Source of the DNA: Paraglaciecola sp. MB-3u-78
GTDB lineage: Bacteria > Pseudomonadota > Gammaproteobacteria > Enterobacterales > Alteromonadaceae
Reading direction: 5' to 3'
DNA length: 64,000 nucleotides
Assembly: GCF_002835935.1 (NCBI RefSeq)
Contig: NZ_PJCF01000003.1
Span: 558,001 to 622,000 of the forward strand
Every line of letters begins with the position of its first letter. Within the stretch, counting starts at the first letter, position 1. The translations under genes and the position numbers were made by a program. This document shows positions 9,352 to 18,198 of this stretch, in pieces. Under the pieces are notes generated by a model. The model was given only the letters and a program-made list of their open reading frames with translations. It searched no databases and was not told the origin of the DNA.

Positions 9352-9506
9352 ATGGGTAGACTATTTTTTTACAAACAATCAATAGCATAGCAGGCACAAG
9401 AGATAAAAATAATCAATTTCTTGCGTCTATATCCATGGCCCCACTTAAACACATAGCTGCAGCCTGTATAGCTAACGAAACAGTTGGCTATAAACAAAAT
9501 TGTTTA

Positions 9507-9524
9507 CTTTACGTTAACGTAAAG
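9507..9524 (+). promoter_or_regulatory. LiuR-type operator, 18-bp perfect palindrome
   Basis: CTTTACGTTAACGTAAAG is a perfect palindrome 48 bp upstream of the mmsA start codon. It resembles the sites reported for LiuR, the MerR-family regulator of branched-chain amino acid and fatty acid breakdown in gammaproteobacteria. The operon it precedes is valine degradation, which fits. No liuR gene is present in the window. Confidence 0.75.
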
Positions 9525-9571
9525 GTAAAAATTTGTTAGCCTCGTAAAATATAAACAATTTAGGACTACTT

Positions 9572-11068
9572 ATGCATCTTGTTCCGTCTTTAATCAATGG
9601 CGAGTTGGTCACATCGACTTCACTGCCAAACATAGCAGTAACTAATCCCGCCAATAATAAAGTGATTGCAGAGTTGACTTGCACCACTGACGCTGAATTA
9701 GCGTTAGCTGTGGCTAGTGCAAAAGCGGCTTTCGAAGATTGGAAAGAAGTGCCTGCTTCAGAAAGAGCACGAGTGATGATGCGCTATCAACATTTACTGA
9801 AAGAGCATCATGAAGAAATTGCTACCATTTTAAGCAGTGAGACGGGTAAAACCCTTGCAGATGCAAAAGGCGATGTGTGGCGTGGTATTGAGGTGGTAGA
9901 ACAAGCCATGAATATTCCGTCAATGATGATGGGCGAAACCGCAGAAAATGTGGCTAGAGGTATCGATACTTACAGTTATATTCAACCATTAGGTGTGTGT
10001 TTAGGCATTACGCCCTTTAATTTTCCGGCGATGATCCCACTATGGATGTTTCCTATGGCGATTGCTTGCGGTAACACTTTTATTCTCAAACCCTCAGAGC
10101 AAGACCCTCTGACACCAATGAAGTTAGCTGAGTTGTTTGTGCAAGCGGGTGCGCCCAAAGGTGTACTTAATGTAGTGCATGGCGGCAAAGATCAGGTTAA
10201 CGCGTTACTGAAAGACCCAGACATTCGCGCTGTGTCTTTTGTTGGCTCGGTACCTGTAGGGCAACATATCTATAAAACAGCCACCGACAACATGAAACGC
10301 GCCCAGTGTTTTGCTGGGGCCAAAAATCATTCAGTTATCATGCCTGATTCAAATAAACAGCAAGTCATAAATAACCTAGTTGGCGCTTCTGTAGGCGCAG
10401 CAGGGCAGCGTTGTATGGCTATTTCTGTGGCGGTATTTGTAGGCGAGTCTAAAGAGTGGATAGGTGAATTAACTGAACTCTTAAAGGCCGTTAAACCAGG
10501 ATTATGGGACGATGAATCAGCAGGGTTTGGTCCGTTAATTAGCCCTCAAGCGAAACAAAAAGTGCTGTCATTAATTCAACAAGGTAAAGACGAGGGGGCG
10601 ACTTGTTTGCTCGATGGCTCAGGTTTTGTTTTAGACAAAGAAGGTTATCAACAAGGTAATTGGGTTGGCCCTACTGTTTTTGCCGACGTGAGCGAAGACA
10701 TGGTGATTTACCAAGAAGAAATTTTTGGTCCAGTATTGTGCTGCATGACAGTTGATACCTTAGAAGAGGCCATTGCCCTAGTGAATCGCAACCCATACGG
10801 TAACGGCACGTCTATCTTTACTGCTAGCGGTGCAGCAGCTCGTAAATACCAACATGAAATAGAAGTAGGTCAAGTGGGTATCAACGTACCTATTCCTGTG
10901 CCACTGCCATTTTTCTCTTTTACAGGTTGGAAAAACTCTTTTTATGGTGATTTACATGCTTATGGCAAACAAGCCGTGCGTTTTTATACTGAAACAAAAA
11001 CAATTACAGCACGCTGGTTTGAAGACGATATTCCGTCTGGCCCTAATATGACCATCTCGTTGAAATAG
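9572..11068 (+). CDS. mmsA: Methylmalonate-semialdehyde dehydrogenase (CoA-acylating)
   Basis: This 498-residue aldehyde dehydrogenase oxidises (methyl)malonate semialdehyde to propionyl-CoA or acetyl-CoA, the last step of distal valine degradation. Signs of the family are the Rossmann region with [15 protein letters not shown], the FVGSVPVG segment, the motif [13 protein letters not shown] typical of MmsA, and the catalytic cysteine in GQRCMAIS (about residue 282). The length is normal for MmsA. It is the first gene of a five-gene operon; the next gene follows after 18 bp. The upstream palindrome suggests LiuR control. Confidence 0.95.
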   Translation: MHLVPSLINGELVTSTSLPNIAVTNPANNKVIAELTCTTDAELALAVASAKAAFEDWKEVPASERARVMMRYQHLLKEHHEEIATILSSETGKTLADAKGDVWRGIEVVEQAMNIPSMMMGETAENVARGIDTYSYIQPLGVCLGITPFNFPAMIPLWMFPMAIACGNTFILKPSEQDPLTPMKLAELFVQAGAPKGVLNVVHGGKDQVNALLKDPDIRAVSFVGSVPVGQHIYKTATDNMKRAQCFAGAKNHSVIMPDSNKQQVINNLVGASVGAAGQRCMAISVAVFVGESKEWIGELTELLKAVKPGLWDDESAGFGPLISPQAKQKVLSLIQQGKDEGATCLLDGSGFVLDKEGYQQGNWVGPTVFADVSEDMVIYQEEIFGPVLCCMTVDTLEEAIALVNRNPYGNGTSIFTASGAAARKYQHEIEVGQVGINVPIPVPLPFFSFTGWKNSFYGDLHAYGKQAVRFYTETKTITARWFEDDIPSGPNMTISLK

Positions 11069-11086
11069 GAAAATAAGGAAAGAGTT

Positions 11087-12244
11087 ATGAATTTTGACTT
11101 AACCGATGATCAACTTGCTTTTGCCGACACGGCCAAGCAATTTGCCGAACAAGAATTAGCGCCACATGCAGCAAAGTGGGATAGAGAGCATATTTTCCCA
11201 AAAGAGGTGATTCAAAAAGCCGGTGAGTTAGGTTTTTGTAGCTTGTATTCGCCAGAAAGTGAAGGTGGTTTGGGTTTAAGTCGCTTGGACTCCTCCATTA
11301 TTTTTGAACAACTTGCTATGGGATGTACCACCACCACAGCCATGATGACCATTCATAATATGGCCACATGGATGGTGGCAACGTGGGGCACAAGAGCGGC
11401 CAAAGATAAGTGGTGCCCTAGTTTGGTCACGGGTGAAAAATTAGCGTCTTATTGTTTAACTGAGCCTGGTTCAGGTTCAGACGCTGCAGCTATGCGCACT
11501 TCAGCTAAAAAAGACGGTGGGGATTACCTGTTAAACGGCTCCAAGATGTTTATATCAGGTGCAGGTGAAACCGAAGTGTTGGTGGTCATGGCGCGCACCG
11601 GCGAAGCGGGTCCTAAAGGGATATCTGCTTTTGTAGTGCCCGCTGATGCCGAAGGGGTGATTTATGGCAAGGCAGAAGAAAAAATGGGCTGGAACGCTCA
11701 GCCTACGCGTTTGATTACTTTTGATGATGTCCGTGTGCCGTCAGATTGTTTATTAGGTGAAGAAGGGCAAGGATTTACTTTTGCCATGAAAGGCTTAGAT
11801 GGCGGTCGTATAAACATTGCCACTTGCTCGATTGGCACTGCGCAAATGGCATTGAATACCGCTAAATCTTACATGCAAGAGCGTACTCAATTTGGTAAAC
11901 CACTGGCGGCGTTTCAAGCCTTACAATTTAAGCTGGCTGATATGGCGACTGAGTTAGTGGCTGCCAGACAAATGGTTAGATTGGCTGCGTTCAAGCTGGA
12001 CAATGAAGACCCAGAATGCAGTGCTTATTGCGCCATGGCAAAACGCTTTGCCACCGATGTTGGTTTTAATGTGTGTAATGAAGCATTACAAATTCATGGC
12101 GGATATGGGTATATCAAAGAATATCCCTTAGAGAGATACGTAAGAGATGTGCGAGTACATCAAATTTTAGAAGGCACCAATGAAATTATGCGGATGATCA
12201 TTGGTAGACGTTTGTTAGCGGAACATGCTGGTGACATTCTTTAA
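11087..12244 (+). CDS. Acyl-CoA dehydrogenase, probably isobutyryl-CoA dehydrogenase
   Basis: This 385-residue flavoprotein has the standard acyl-CoA dehydrogenase signatures: CLTEPGSGSDAAAM in the middle domain, ERTQFGKPLAAFQ, and a C-terminal region with HGGYGYIKEYPLERYVRD and the catalytic base in ILEGTNEIMR. In this operon it most likely converts isobutyryl-CoA to methacrylyl-CoA using electron transfer flavoprotein. Specificity is inferred from its position between mmsA and a 3-hydroxyisobutyryl-CoA hydrolase. A purine-rich AAGGAAAG ribosome binding site precedes the ATG. Confidence 0.9.
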   Translation: MNFDLTDDQLAFADTAKQFAEQELAPHAAKWDREHIFPKEVIQKAGELGFCSLYSPESEGGLGLSRLDSSIIFEQLAMGCTTTTAMMTIHNMATWMVATWGTRAAKDKWCPSLVTGEKLASYCLTEPGSGSDAAAMRTSAKKDGGDYLLNGSKMFISGAGETEVLVVMARTGEAGPKGISAFVVPADAEGVIYGKAEEKMGWNAQPTRLITFDDVRVPSDCLLGEEGQGFTFAMKGLDGGRINIATCSIGTAQMALNTAKSYMQERTQFGKPLAAFQALQFKLADMATELVAARQMVRLAAFKLDNEDPECSAYCAMAKRFATDVGFNVCNEALQIHGGYGYIKEYPLERYVRDVRVHQILEGTNEIMRMIIGRRLLAEHAGDIL

Positions 12245-12284
12245 GTCTTGTTTCGATCAGTACCACTGTTAAAAAAGGAAGAAT

Positions 12285-13439
12285 ATGTCTAGTGAAAATG
12301 CACCGGTTATGTTTAACGAATTAACCACCGAAAATGGTTTTAAAATTGGTCATGCCACGTTAACTAAACCCGCTTCGCTGAATGCCCTAGATTTGCCAAT
12401 GATCAACTTGCTCACGCCGCAACTAGAAAAATGGCAACGAGATCCGAAGATTGCTATGGTGATTTTAGACGGAAGTGGTGAACGGGCTTTTTGTGCCGGC
12501 GGCGATATTGTGTCGATGTACAAATCGATGCAAGAAGTGCCATCTAAAAAGGAAAATCCTGATGCTAAAGATAGCTACGCATTACAGAACTTTTTCACCC
12601 AAGAATATCAACTCGATCACCTGATCCACATGTTCTCCAAGCCAATTTTAGTGTGGGGTAACGGTATTATTATGGGAGGAGGATTGGGCTTAATGAGTGG
12701 CGGTAGTCACAGAGTTGTCACAGAAACTTCGCGTATTGCCATGCCTGAAATCAGTATCGGTTTATATCCAGACGTCGGCGGTAGCTACTTTTTAAATAAA
12801 ATGCCAGCAGGCTGTGGTCTGTTTTTAGGGCTGACAGGGGCATTTATTAATGCAGCCGATGCGATATATAGCAATTTAGCCGACTACTTTGTGCCTCACG
12901 ATGCTAAACAGACTCTCTTTGACAGACTGTTAGCAGCAAATTGGCAAGAGGATTTATTACACCAAACTTTGTCGAGCATTTGCGAAGATTTTCACACTTT
13001 GCATAGTGAGCAATTACCCCAAGGTAACCTTATCGAATATCAGGATTGGTTCACAAGTTTAGCGACTAAAACTGATGCATATCAAGCCGCTGAGTACATA
13101 ATGTCAGTTAATGCTGAGGATAATAAATGGTTAAGCAAGGCACAAAAAACCTTAAGTGCTGGGTCACCTATCACTGCAAATCTGGTTTTCGAACAACTGC
13201 GAAGAGGCAAAGACATGACCTTGGCAGAATGTTTTCAAATGGAATTAGGTTTGTCTTGTAAATGTGGTGAGTTTGGTGAGTTTCAGGAAGGTGTTAGAGC
13301 GCTGTTGATTGAGAAAGATCATCAACCCAATTGGCGTTTTAAATCTGTTGACCAAGTTCCCAAGGATACTATTGATTATTTCTTTGAGAATGTTTGGTCA
13401 CAAAACGCCCATCCTCTTGCGCATTTAGGCGTAAATTAA
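12285..13439 (+). CDS. 3-hydroxyisobutyryl-CoA hydrolase (crotonase superfamily)
   Basis: The 384-residue protein has the crotonase fold, with AFCAGGDIVSMYK (oxyanion hole loop), GNGIIMGGGLGLMSG and MPEISIGLYPDVGGSYFLNK. The length and the EISIGLYPDVGGS motif fit 3-hydroxyisobutyryl-CoA hydrolase rather than the shorter enoyl-CoA hydratases. It releases free 3-hydroxyisobutyrate for MmsB. A dedicated methacrylyl-CoA hydratase is not encoded in this operon, so that step must come from elsewhere or from side activity. The gene is preceded by AAAAAGGAAG at good spacing. Confidence 0.88.
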   Translation: MSSENAPVMFNELTTENGFKIGHATLTKPASLNALDLPMINLLTPQLEKWQRDPKIAMVILDGSGERAFCAGGDIVSMYKSMQEVPSKKENPDAKDSYALQNFFTQEYQLDHLIHMFSKPILVWGNGIIMGGGLGLMSGGSHRVVTETSRIAMPEISIGLYPDVGGSYFLNKMPAGCGLFLGLTGAFINAADAIYSNLADYFVPHDAKQTLFDRLLAANWQEDLLHQTLSSICEDFHTLHSEQLPQGNLIEYQDWFTSLATKTDAYQAAEYIMSVNAEDNKWLSKAQKTLSAGSPITANLVFEQLRRGKDMTLAECFQMELGLSCKCGEFGEFQEGVRALLIEKDHQPNWRFKSVDQVPKDTIDYFFENVWSQNAHPLAHLGVN

Positions 13440-13473
13440 TAAGAAAAACCAGCAATCAAAATAGGCAACTAAA

Positions 13474-14382
13474 ATGCAAAAACAACACCCTAAGATAGCC
13501 TTTATTGGCTTGGGCAATATGGGCTCTCCTATGGCGCTCAATCTGTTAAAAGCGGGTTATAGTGTATCTGTATTTGACTTAGTGCAAGCCACTATGGACA
13601 CCCTGGAACAAGCGGGTGCTACCCAAGCTAATTCTGCATCTGAGGTTGTTCAAGACGCAGATATTGTCATATCGATGCTGCCGGCAGGTAAACATGTTGA
13701 GTCACTTTACATTGCTGAAAATGGGTTAATTAACCAGTTAAAAGCAGGCACCTTGGTGATTGATTCGAGCACCATTGATGCTTTGACTTCAAAAGCGGTT
13801 GCTAACAAATTAGCAGAGAGAAACATCCATTTTATTGATGCTCCGGTATCTGGTGGGGTGAGCGGCGCCACGGCGGGCACTTTGACTTTTATTGTCGGTG
13901 GTAAAGAGCAGGATTATGCAACAGCACTGCCAATTTTGCAGGCTATGGGCAAAAACATCTTCCATGCTGGCGACCATGGGGCAGGGCAGGTAGCCAAGAT
14001 ATGCAACAATATGTTGTTGTCAGTATTGATGTTAGGCACCTCTGAAGCGCTACAAATGGCGATTGATAACGGCCTAGATCCTAAAGTAATGTCAGATATT
14101 ATGCTGCAAAGCTCTGGTAGAAATTGGACTTTAGAATTATATAACCCATGTCCTGATGTGATGCCCAACGTACCTTCATCTAATGACTACCAAGGCGGTT
14201 TTATGGTGGATTTGATGAAGAAAGATTTAGGCCTCGCTATGGATACCGGTATTAAAAGCCAATCGTCTACCCCTATGGGCGCGCTGGCGCAAAGTTTGTA
14301 TACTATTCATAGTATGCAAGGTAACGGACAACTGGATTTTTCCAGTATTTTTAATTTATTTTCCAAGCAAGAGAAGTCGTAA
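13474..14382 (+). CDS. mmsB: 3-hydroxyisobutyrate dehydrogenase
   Basis: This 302-residue NAD-dependent enzyme oxidises 3-hydroxyisobutyrate to methylmalonate semialdehyde, the MmsA substrate. Visible are the dinucleotide fold FIGLGNMGSPMALNLLKAGY, the substrate-binding motif DAPVSGGVSGATAGTLT, and the catalytic lysine motif GAGQVAKICNNM. The length is normal. Its stop codon overlaps the start of the following SDR gene (TAATG), which indicates translational coupling. Confidence 0.95.
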   Translation: MQKQHPKIAFIGLGNMGSPMALNLLKAGYSVSVFDLVQATMDTLEQAGATQANSASEVVQDADIVISMLPAGKHVESLYIAENGLINQLKAGTLVIDSSTIDALTSKAVANKLAERNIHFIDAPVSGGVSGATAGTLTFIVGGKEQDYATALPILQAMGKNIFHAGDHGAGQVAKICNNMLLSVLMLGTSEALQMAIDNGLDPKVMSDIMLQSSGRNWTLELYNPCPDVMPNVPSSNDYQGGFMVDLMKKDLGLAMDTGIKSQSSTPMGALAQSLYTIHSMQGNGQLDFSSIFNLFSKQEKS

Positions 14383-15143
14383 TGAATTTACAAAATCAAG
14401 TGATAGTTATCACCGGTGCCGCCCAAGGTTTGGGTAAAGCCATGGCTGAAGAGTTTGCCAAACAAGGTGCACATATCGCTTTATTAGATATGCAGGCAGA
14501 AGCCGTTGAAGCTGCTGCTAGTGAAATTGAAAAACTCGGTGTTAAAGCCTGCGGTTATGCAGTGAATGTCACAGACGAGAAACAAGTCGAAGACACTTTT
14601 GCCAAGATCGCTGCAGATTTTGGTCAAATCAATGGCTTGATCAATAGTGCCGGTATTATGCGTGATGGTATGTTGCTCAAAGTGAAAGAAGGCAAAGTGG
14701 TGAATAAAATGCCGCTAGAACAATTCCAATCCGTTTTAGATGTGAATGTCACCGGCACATTTTTGTGTAGCCGTGAAGCGGCTGCACAAATGGTCGAGAC
14801 CAAAAGCAAAGGTGTAATAGTGAATATCTCCTCTGTGTCTCGCGCTGGTAATGCGGGTCAAACCAACTACTCTGCATCTAAAGCGGCAGTGGCGACCATG
14901 ACCGTCTCTTGGGCTAAAGAACTCGCTCGTTTTGGTATTCGTACTGGTTGTATCGCGCCTGGCTTAGTCGAAACTGCCATGGCCGCACAAATGCGCCCTG
15001 AAATGCGTGAAATGTTTATCAAAAGCATCCCCGCACAACGTCTTGCTGAAGTGGAAGAGCTTGCTCATGCAGCTAAGTTTATCTTTGAGAATGATTATTT
15101 TACGGGCAGAACGTTAGAGTTGGATGGTGGGACTAGGGTTTAG
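14382..15143 (+). CDS. Short-chain dehydrogenase/reductase, last gene of the valine operon
   Basis: A classical SDR of 253 residues: cofactor motif TGAAQGLG at residues 12-19, NSAG near residue 90, and catalytic Ser-Tyr-Lys in NISSVSRAGNAGQTNYSASK. It starts in the stop codon of mmsB. SDRs occupy the same place in LiuR-regulated branched-chain operons of related bacteria, where a 3-hydroxyacyl-CoA dehydrogenase role (2-methyl-3-hydroxybutyryl-CoA in isoleucine breakdown) has been proposed. The substrate here is inferred from context only. Confidence 0.85.
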   Translation: MNLQNQVIVITGAAQGLGKAMAEEFAKQGAHIALLDMQAEAVEAAASEIEKLGVKACGYAVNVTDEKQVEDTFAKIAADFGQINGLINSAGIMRDGMLLKVKEGKVVNKMPLEQFQSVLDVNVTGTFLCSREAAAQMVETKSKGVIVNISSVSRAGNAGQTNYSASKAAVATMTVSWAKELARFGIRTGCIAPGLVETAMAAQMRPEMREMFIKSIPAQRLAEVEELAHAAKFIFENDYFTGRTLELDGGTRV

Positions 15144-15451
15144 GGATTATTGACATAAATTGTCTTCACTTTTTGCAAGCACCTGCTAAGTTAGTTGGCG
15201 CTTTTTTGTTCTACTGGTCTTAAGTTAATATCTAAACATTGATATAGGAACGCTGCAGCTAAAGCATCGGCTTTGCCGACTAAGATTTTGATACCTAATT
15301 AGGGCCATTTATACTGGTTTTGTTTTCAGTGCTCAGTCATTTGTCCAATAACAGCAGAGCGTGGACATTTAGGGGTATTTCCGCAATTACGTTTTGCTTG
15401 GTTGCTTGAAATCGTTTATAAAGATGGCAGTAGGGGCCGTATAAAAAAATG
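15144..15451. other. Gene-free stretch leading into the cassette array
   Basis: No credible coding frame was seen. The first part contains GCTAAGTTAGTTGGCG (about 15187), which reappears with one change at about 17207, just after an attC site. From about 15342 onward the sequence is homologous to 17023-17133. It therefore looks like degraded cassette material that extends the array upstream to close to the valine operon. Confidence 0.5.
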
Positions 15452-15520
15452 GTCTGAATAATATTGGACATAAATGGGAGGGTGAAAGATCCCTTTATGT
15501 CGTCGAATAAATTGTTAGCA
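15342..15520 (+). repeat. Diverged direct repeat, copy 1 (cassette end plus attC)
   Basis: About 180 bp is homologous to 17023-17200. Shared landmarks are TTTGTCCAATAA, CGTGGACATTTAGGGG, TTTCCGCAATTA and TTTTGCTTGGTTG, and both copies end in an attC-like hairpin. The reading frame open in copy 2 is broken by stops here, so the repeat is probably not protein-coding. Confidence 0.75.
15452..15520 (+). repeat. Degenerate attC site 1
   Basis: GACATAAATGGGA pairs with TCCCTTTATGTC apart from one extra base, like the extrahelical bases of attC. It ends in GTTAGCA at 15514-15520. The left end (TCTGAATAAT) departs from the RYYYAAC consensus. It is homologous to the better site at 17133-17200. Confidence 0.5.
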
Positions 15521-15531
15521 GCCTAAATAAA

Positions 15532-16146
15532 GTGAGATGTAAAGTGAAAATAGCCGTATTATTATTGGGTCTATTAGCTGTAGGGTGTACTTCCACAACA
15601 ACATTACAAGTTGAGAAAGTAGAGGACAATGTCAGAGATGGTTTATCATTCAAAATATCATCTCGAGAAGGTCCTTCATCTGAAGTAATAAAGTATCTGC
15701 CCCATGACTTCTGTAATATGGGATTTACGGCTTCCGTTTCAAAAGTTTATGATGAAAGTGAATGGAATCCTAACTCAAGAGTAACATTTTCAAGTTCGAA
15801 AAACGGACAAAGTTTTTCCATATTGTTTTACTACGACAAATCCAATAAGAACATTTTACCCCTAATTATGCACAGCGAGGACGAGACAGCAGAACCACTT
15901 GGAATGGCTTTTTCCTTAGGAGAGAAAATCACATCAATGATTTACTACGAAAATCTTGATTTAGGTGTTTCCCTTGCACCATCATCCAAGATGGATAGCA
16001 TTATTAATCATGTTGGTGAAACTAAGCATACAGAAGAGTTTGATTTTTCAGTAGTAGATATTGGATTCAAGCCTGACCAAGTAAAATTTTTAGGTGTATC
16101 CATTGATTCAGTTTTTGATTCAATATATTTTTCTGTCGGCTGCTAA
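15532..16146 (+). CDS. Cassette gene: predicted lipoprotein, unknown function
   Basis: The 204-residue product begins with a lipoprotein-type signal (VKIAVLLLGLLAVGC), so it is probably anchored to a membrane through Cys19. The remainder is polar and beta-rich, with no domain recognised. The start is ambiguous: GTG at 15532 or GTG at 15544, the latter giving a more usual signal length. The stop codon lies inside the next attC site, as is common for cassette genes. Confidence 0.7.
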   Translation: MRCKVKIAVLLLGLLAVGCTSTTTLQVEKVEDNVRDGLSFKISSREGPSSEVIKYLPHDFCNMGFTASVSKVYDESEWNPNSRVTFSSSKNGQSFSILFYYDKSNKNILPLIMHSEDETAEPLGMAFSLGEKITSMIYYENLDLGVSLAPSSKMDSIINHVGETKHTEEFDFSVVDIGFKPDQVKFLGVSIDSVFDSIYFSVGC

Positions 16147-16233
16147 CAAGGTATTCAAACGGACACGTACAGTTTGCTTGCGCTTCGCGCAGTCTAGCAA
16201 ATTGTACTTAGCCGCTTAATATAAGCGTTGAGG
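16141..16233 (+). repeat. attC site 2
   Basis: It runs from TGCTAAC (16141-16147) to GTTGAGG (16227-16233). The inner part contains paired segments around ACAGTTTGCT and AGCAAATTGT. It overlaps the end of the lipoprotein gene. Confidence 0.65.
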
Positions 16234-16412
16234 CTGTAGGATTTCTCAAAAGAGGGAAATAACGGATGAAATTTATGTTCGTAGATCCTGTAAAAGTCAT
16301 TTTTTGGTAGGATATCGCATCAAGTCTCACGGAGAAACGCGTGTTGAGGCTTAATTTAAATAATTTCTGAAGCTGTTTTTCTATAAAGAGAAATTCTACA
16401 GCCTCGTTAGGT
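16234..16412 (+). other. Possible ORF-less cassette with long inverted repeat
   Basis: Between attC site 2 and the GTTAGGT at 16406-16412 there is no credible gene. Two 18-bp arms (16230-16247 and 16388-16405) are complementary at 17 of 18 positions, each adjoining a GTT core. The 140 bp between them could be a large attC-like structure or a non-coding cassette. No RNA family is recognised. Confidence 0.45.
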
Positions 16413-16416
16413 ACTT

Positions 16417-16677
16417 ATGGAAAAGGACAGTAAATTGCGTATATTCTTAATTGTATTTCTTAGTCTGTTTGTTTCAGGCTGCGCTTTAAATATGCCGTCA
16501 AACGACAGAATAATAGAACTATCACACAAGCAGATCGAATGCCCAAAAGAAGATGTTTCAGTTGTCCATAGACGTAACTCTCTAACAAGCCGTGATTGGG
16601 AATTGTCATGTGGCGATACAAAACACGTTTGTGAAATGCATGCAAATAATTCAGTAAGCTGCAAGGCTAAACTCTAA
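16417..16677 (+). CDS. Cassette gene: small lipoprotein of unknown function
   Basis: The 86-residue product starts 4 bp after the GTTAGGT core. Its signal peptide ends in a good lipobox (FLIVFLSLFVSGC, Cys22). The mature part is short and contains three further cysteines (IECPKE, LSCGDT, HVCEMH) and a fourth near the end (VSCKAKL), so disulfides are likely in the periplasm. No family is recognised. The stop codon is followed within 20 bp by the next attC region. Confidence 0.7.
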   Translation: MEKDSKLRIFLIVFLSLFVSGCALNMPSNDRIIELSHKQIECPKEDVSVVHRRNSLTSRDWELSCGDTKHVCEMHANNSVSCKAKL

Positions 16678-16696
16678 CAAGGTTGTCTATGCAAGT

Positions 16697-16783
16697 ACCT
16701 AACAAGCCGTTTAACAAAAACGCCAGCAAACCAAGCTGGCACGGACTCGCAAAAAGCGCTCGCCCGTTAACGGAGCGTTAATG
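16697..16783 (+). repeat. attC site 3, with an extra R''-like box before it
   Basis: ACCTAAC (16697-16703) to GTTAATG (16777-16783), with inner pairing of GCCAGC and GCTGGC. A second R''-like box, CTCTAAC, lies at 16672-16678 in front, as if two attC left ends had been joined by a recombination or deletion. Confidence 0.75.
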
Positions 16784-17132
16784 TCTGCTTTAGAGCTATA
16801 GCTCAATCATAAACCGAATGTCCCCTATGTCCGCAATTCGCTCTTTGCTGACGTTACCCAAAGCCTTAGTCGCTGACCACCTTACAATTATAATAATTGA
16901 AGTCTTATTACCAAACGTCGATATCGAAAAATTTACTAATAATTATCAGGCAGTTACATCGATGTGGCTAGTACCACTAATTAACACTTATATAGCCACA
17001 TATATGCAGTTATTACCAATTTGTCCAATAAGAGCAGATCGTGGACATTTAGGGGGATTTCCGCAATTATCTTTTGCTTGGTTGGAAGAAAACGTTTATA
17101 AAAGAGATACGTAGAGGCCGAGTAAAAATATG
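16784..17132. other. Cassette body without a convincing gene
   Basis: A 98-codon frame (16818-17114) is open, but the homologous copy at 15342-15450 has stop codons in that frame and no ribosome binding site is clear, so it is not called. Its second half is the repeat shared with 15342-15520. It probably represents a decayed or non-coding cassette. Confidence 0.45.
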
Positions 17133-17200
17133 GCCTGAACTATAGACGACATAATGGGGTGTTTAAACACGACATTATGTCGTCGACTAAACTGTTAGGT
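17023..17200 (+). repeat. Diverged direct repeat, copy 2 (cassette end plus attC)
   Basis: This is the partner of 15342-15520. Similarity runs through the end of the cassette body and the attC hairpin and continues briefly after it (GCTAGGTTAGTTGGCG). Confidence 0.75.
17133..17200 (+). repeat. attC site 4
   Basis: GCCTGAAC at the left and GTTAGGT (17194-17200) at the right. The inner palindrome GACGACATAATG / CATTATGTCGTC is perfect over 12 bp. Confidence 0.7.
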
Positions 17201-17498
17201 GCTATAGCTAGGTTAGTTGGCGGAGTTACGAAAAAATGACAAATAGCGGCGGTGTAAAAAGGTTGAAGTTATTTCTTAGAAGTTATTCGATTTTTTGGAC
17301 TTTAACTTTGAGTGTAGCGATCGGTGGTTTTATTTATGAGATCAGGTCTGAGCAATTTTCACTCTACCAGTATGCATTGGTGTTATTCATAATAGTTTTG
17401 GTTTTCGTTGTTTCGTAAGCGCCAAATAAACCCACGGTCTTATTTTACCATTACCGCTGGTGCATAATTTCGTCACTGAAATCAAGTGAGGAAATGAC

Positions 17499-17801
17499 AT
17501 GTCAAAACAACCCATCATCTTTTGGCAGCAACACGTAAGCCAATGGAAGGATTCAGCATTAACACAAACGCAGTATTGTAAAAAGCATCAACTAAACCCG
17601 CAGCGACTAAGTCACCATAAGCGTAGATTAGAAACGCAAGAAACAGCACCGGTCAAAACGGGTTTCATTGCATTGCCTATTCCAGAGTATTTACCCAAGC
17701 CAGAATTATTAACGCTGCACTTCGCCAATGGCCTGTCGTTATCGGGTATTGCGCCCAATAATATCGATGTGGTGAAACAGCTAACGGCGGCATTGTCATG
17801 A
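17499..17801 (+). CDS. tnpA: IS66-family TnpA (accessory protein)
   Basis: A 100-residue protein with a helical N-terminus, WQQHVSQWKDSALTQTQYCKKHQLNP, in the style of the helix-turn-helix TnpA of IS66 elements. It is required for transposition but its exact role is not known. The last 4 bp overlap the start of tnpB (ATGA). Confidence 0.85.
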   Translation: MSKQPIIFWQQHVSQWKDSALTQTQYCKKHQLNPQRLSHHKRRLETQETAPVKTGFIALPIPEYLPKPELLTLHFANGLSLSGIAPNNIDVVKQLTAALS

Positions 17802-18163
17802 CAAGTGCGATGCGCCCGTGCATGTCGCTTACGCATATTTATCTATATCCGCAGGCAATTGACTTCCGTAAGTCATTTCGAGGCATTAGCGCCATTGTCG
17901 AATGTGAGTTGGGTCACAACCCTTTTTCGGGTCACTTGTATGTGTTCACCAATAAACGGCGCACTAAAATCAAATGTCTGTTCTGGGAAAACAATGGTTT
18001 CGTGCTGTATTACAAAAGCCTAGAGGAAGATAGATTCATTTGGCCGAGGTGTGAAAAGGAGGTGATAACACTCAACGGCCAGCAAATAAACTGGCTACTT
18101 GATGGTCTTGATATTAGTGCCATGAAGGGCCATAAAAAGTTGCATTTCGACAGTGTTTTTTAG
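17798..18163 (+). CDS. tnpB: IS66-family TnpB (IS66 Orf2)
   Basis: The 121-residue product has the IS66 Orf2 signature: YPQAIDFRKSFRGISAIVE, FTNKRRTKIKCLFWENNGF, and the C-terminal part with INWLLDGLDI. The true start may be one of the internal ATGs (17810 or 17819), since family members usually begin shortly before this motif. It overlaps tnpA by 4 bp. Confidence 0.9.
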   Translation: MTSAMRPCMSLTHIYLYPQAIDFRKSFRGISAIVECELGHNPFSGHLYVFTNKRRTKIKCLFWENNGFVLYYKSLEEDRFIWPRCEKEVITLNGQQINWLLDGLDISAMKGHKKLHFDSVF

Positions 18164-18198
18164 GGCTTTTTAGCCTCAAGTTTAGTATAATATCGGGC

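Noticed and set aside
16818-17114. 98-codon open frame in the cassette body
   Set aside because: The homologous block at 15342-15450 carries stops in the same frame and there is no convincing ribosome binding site.
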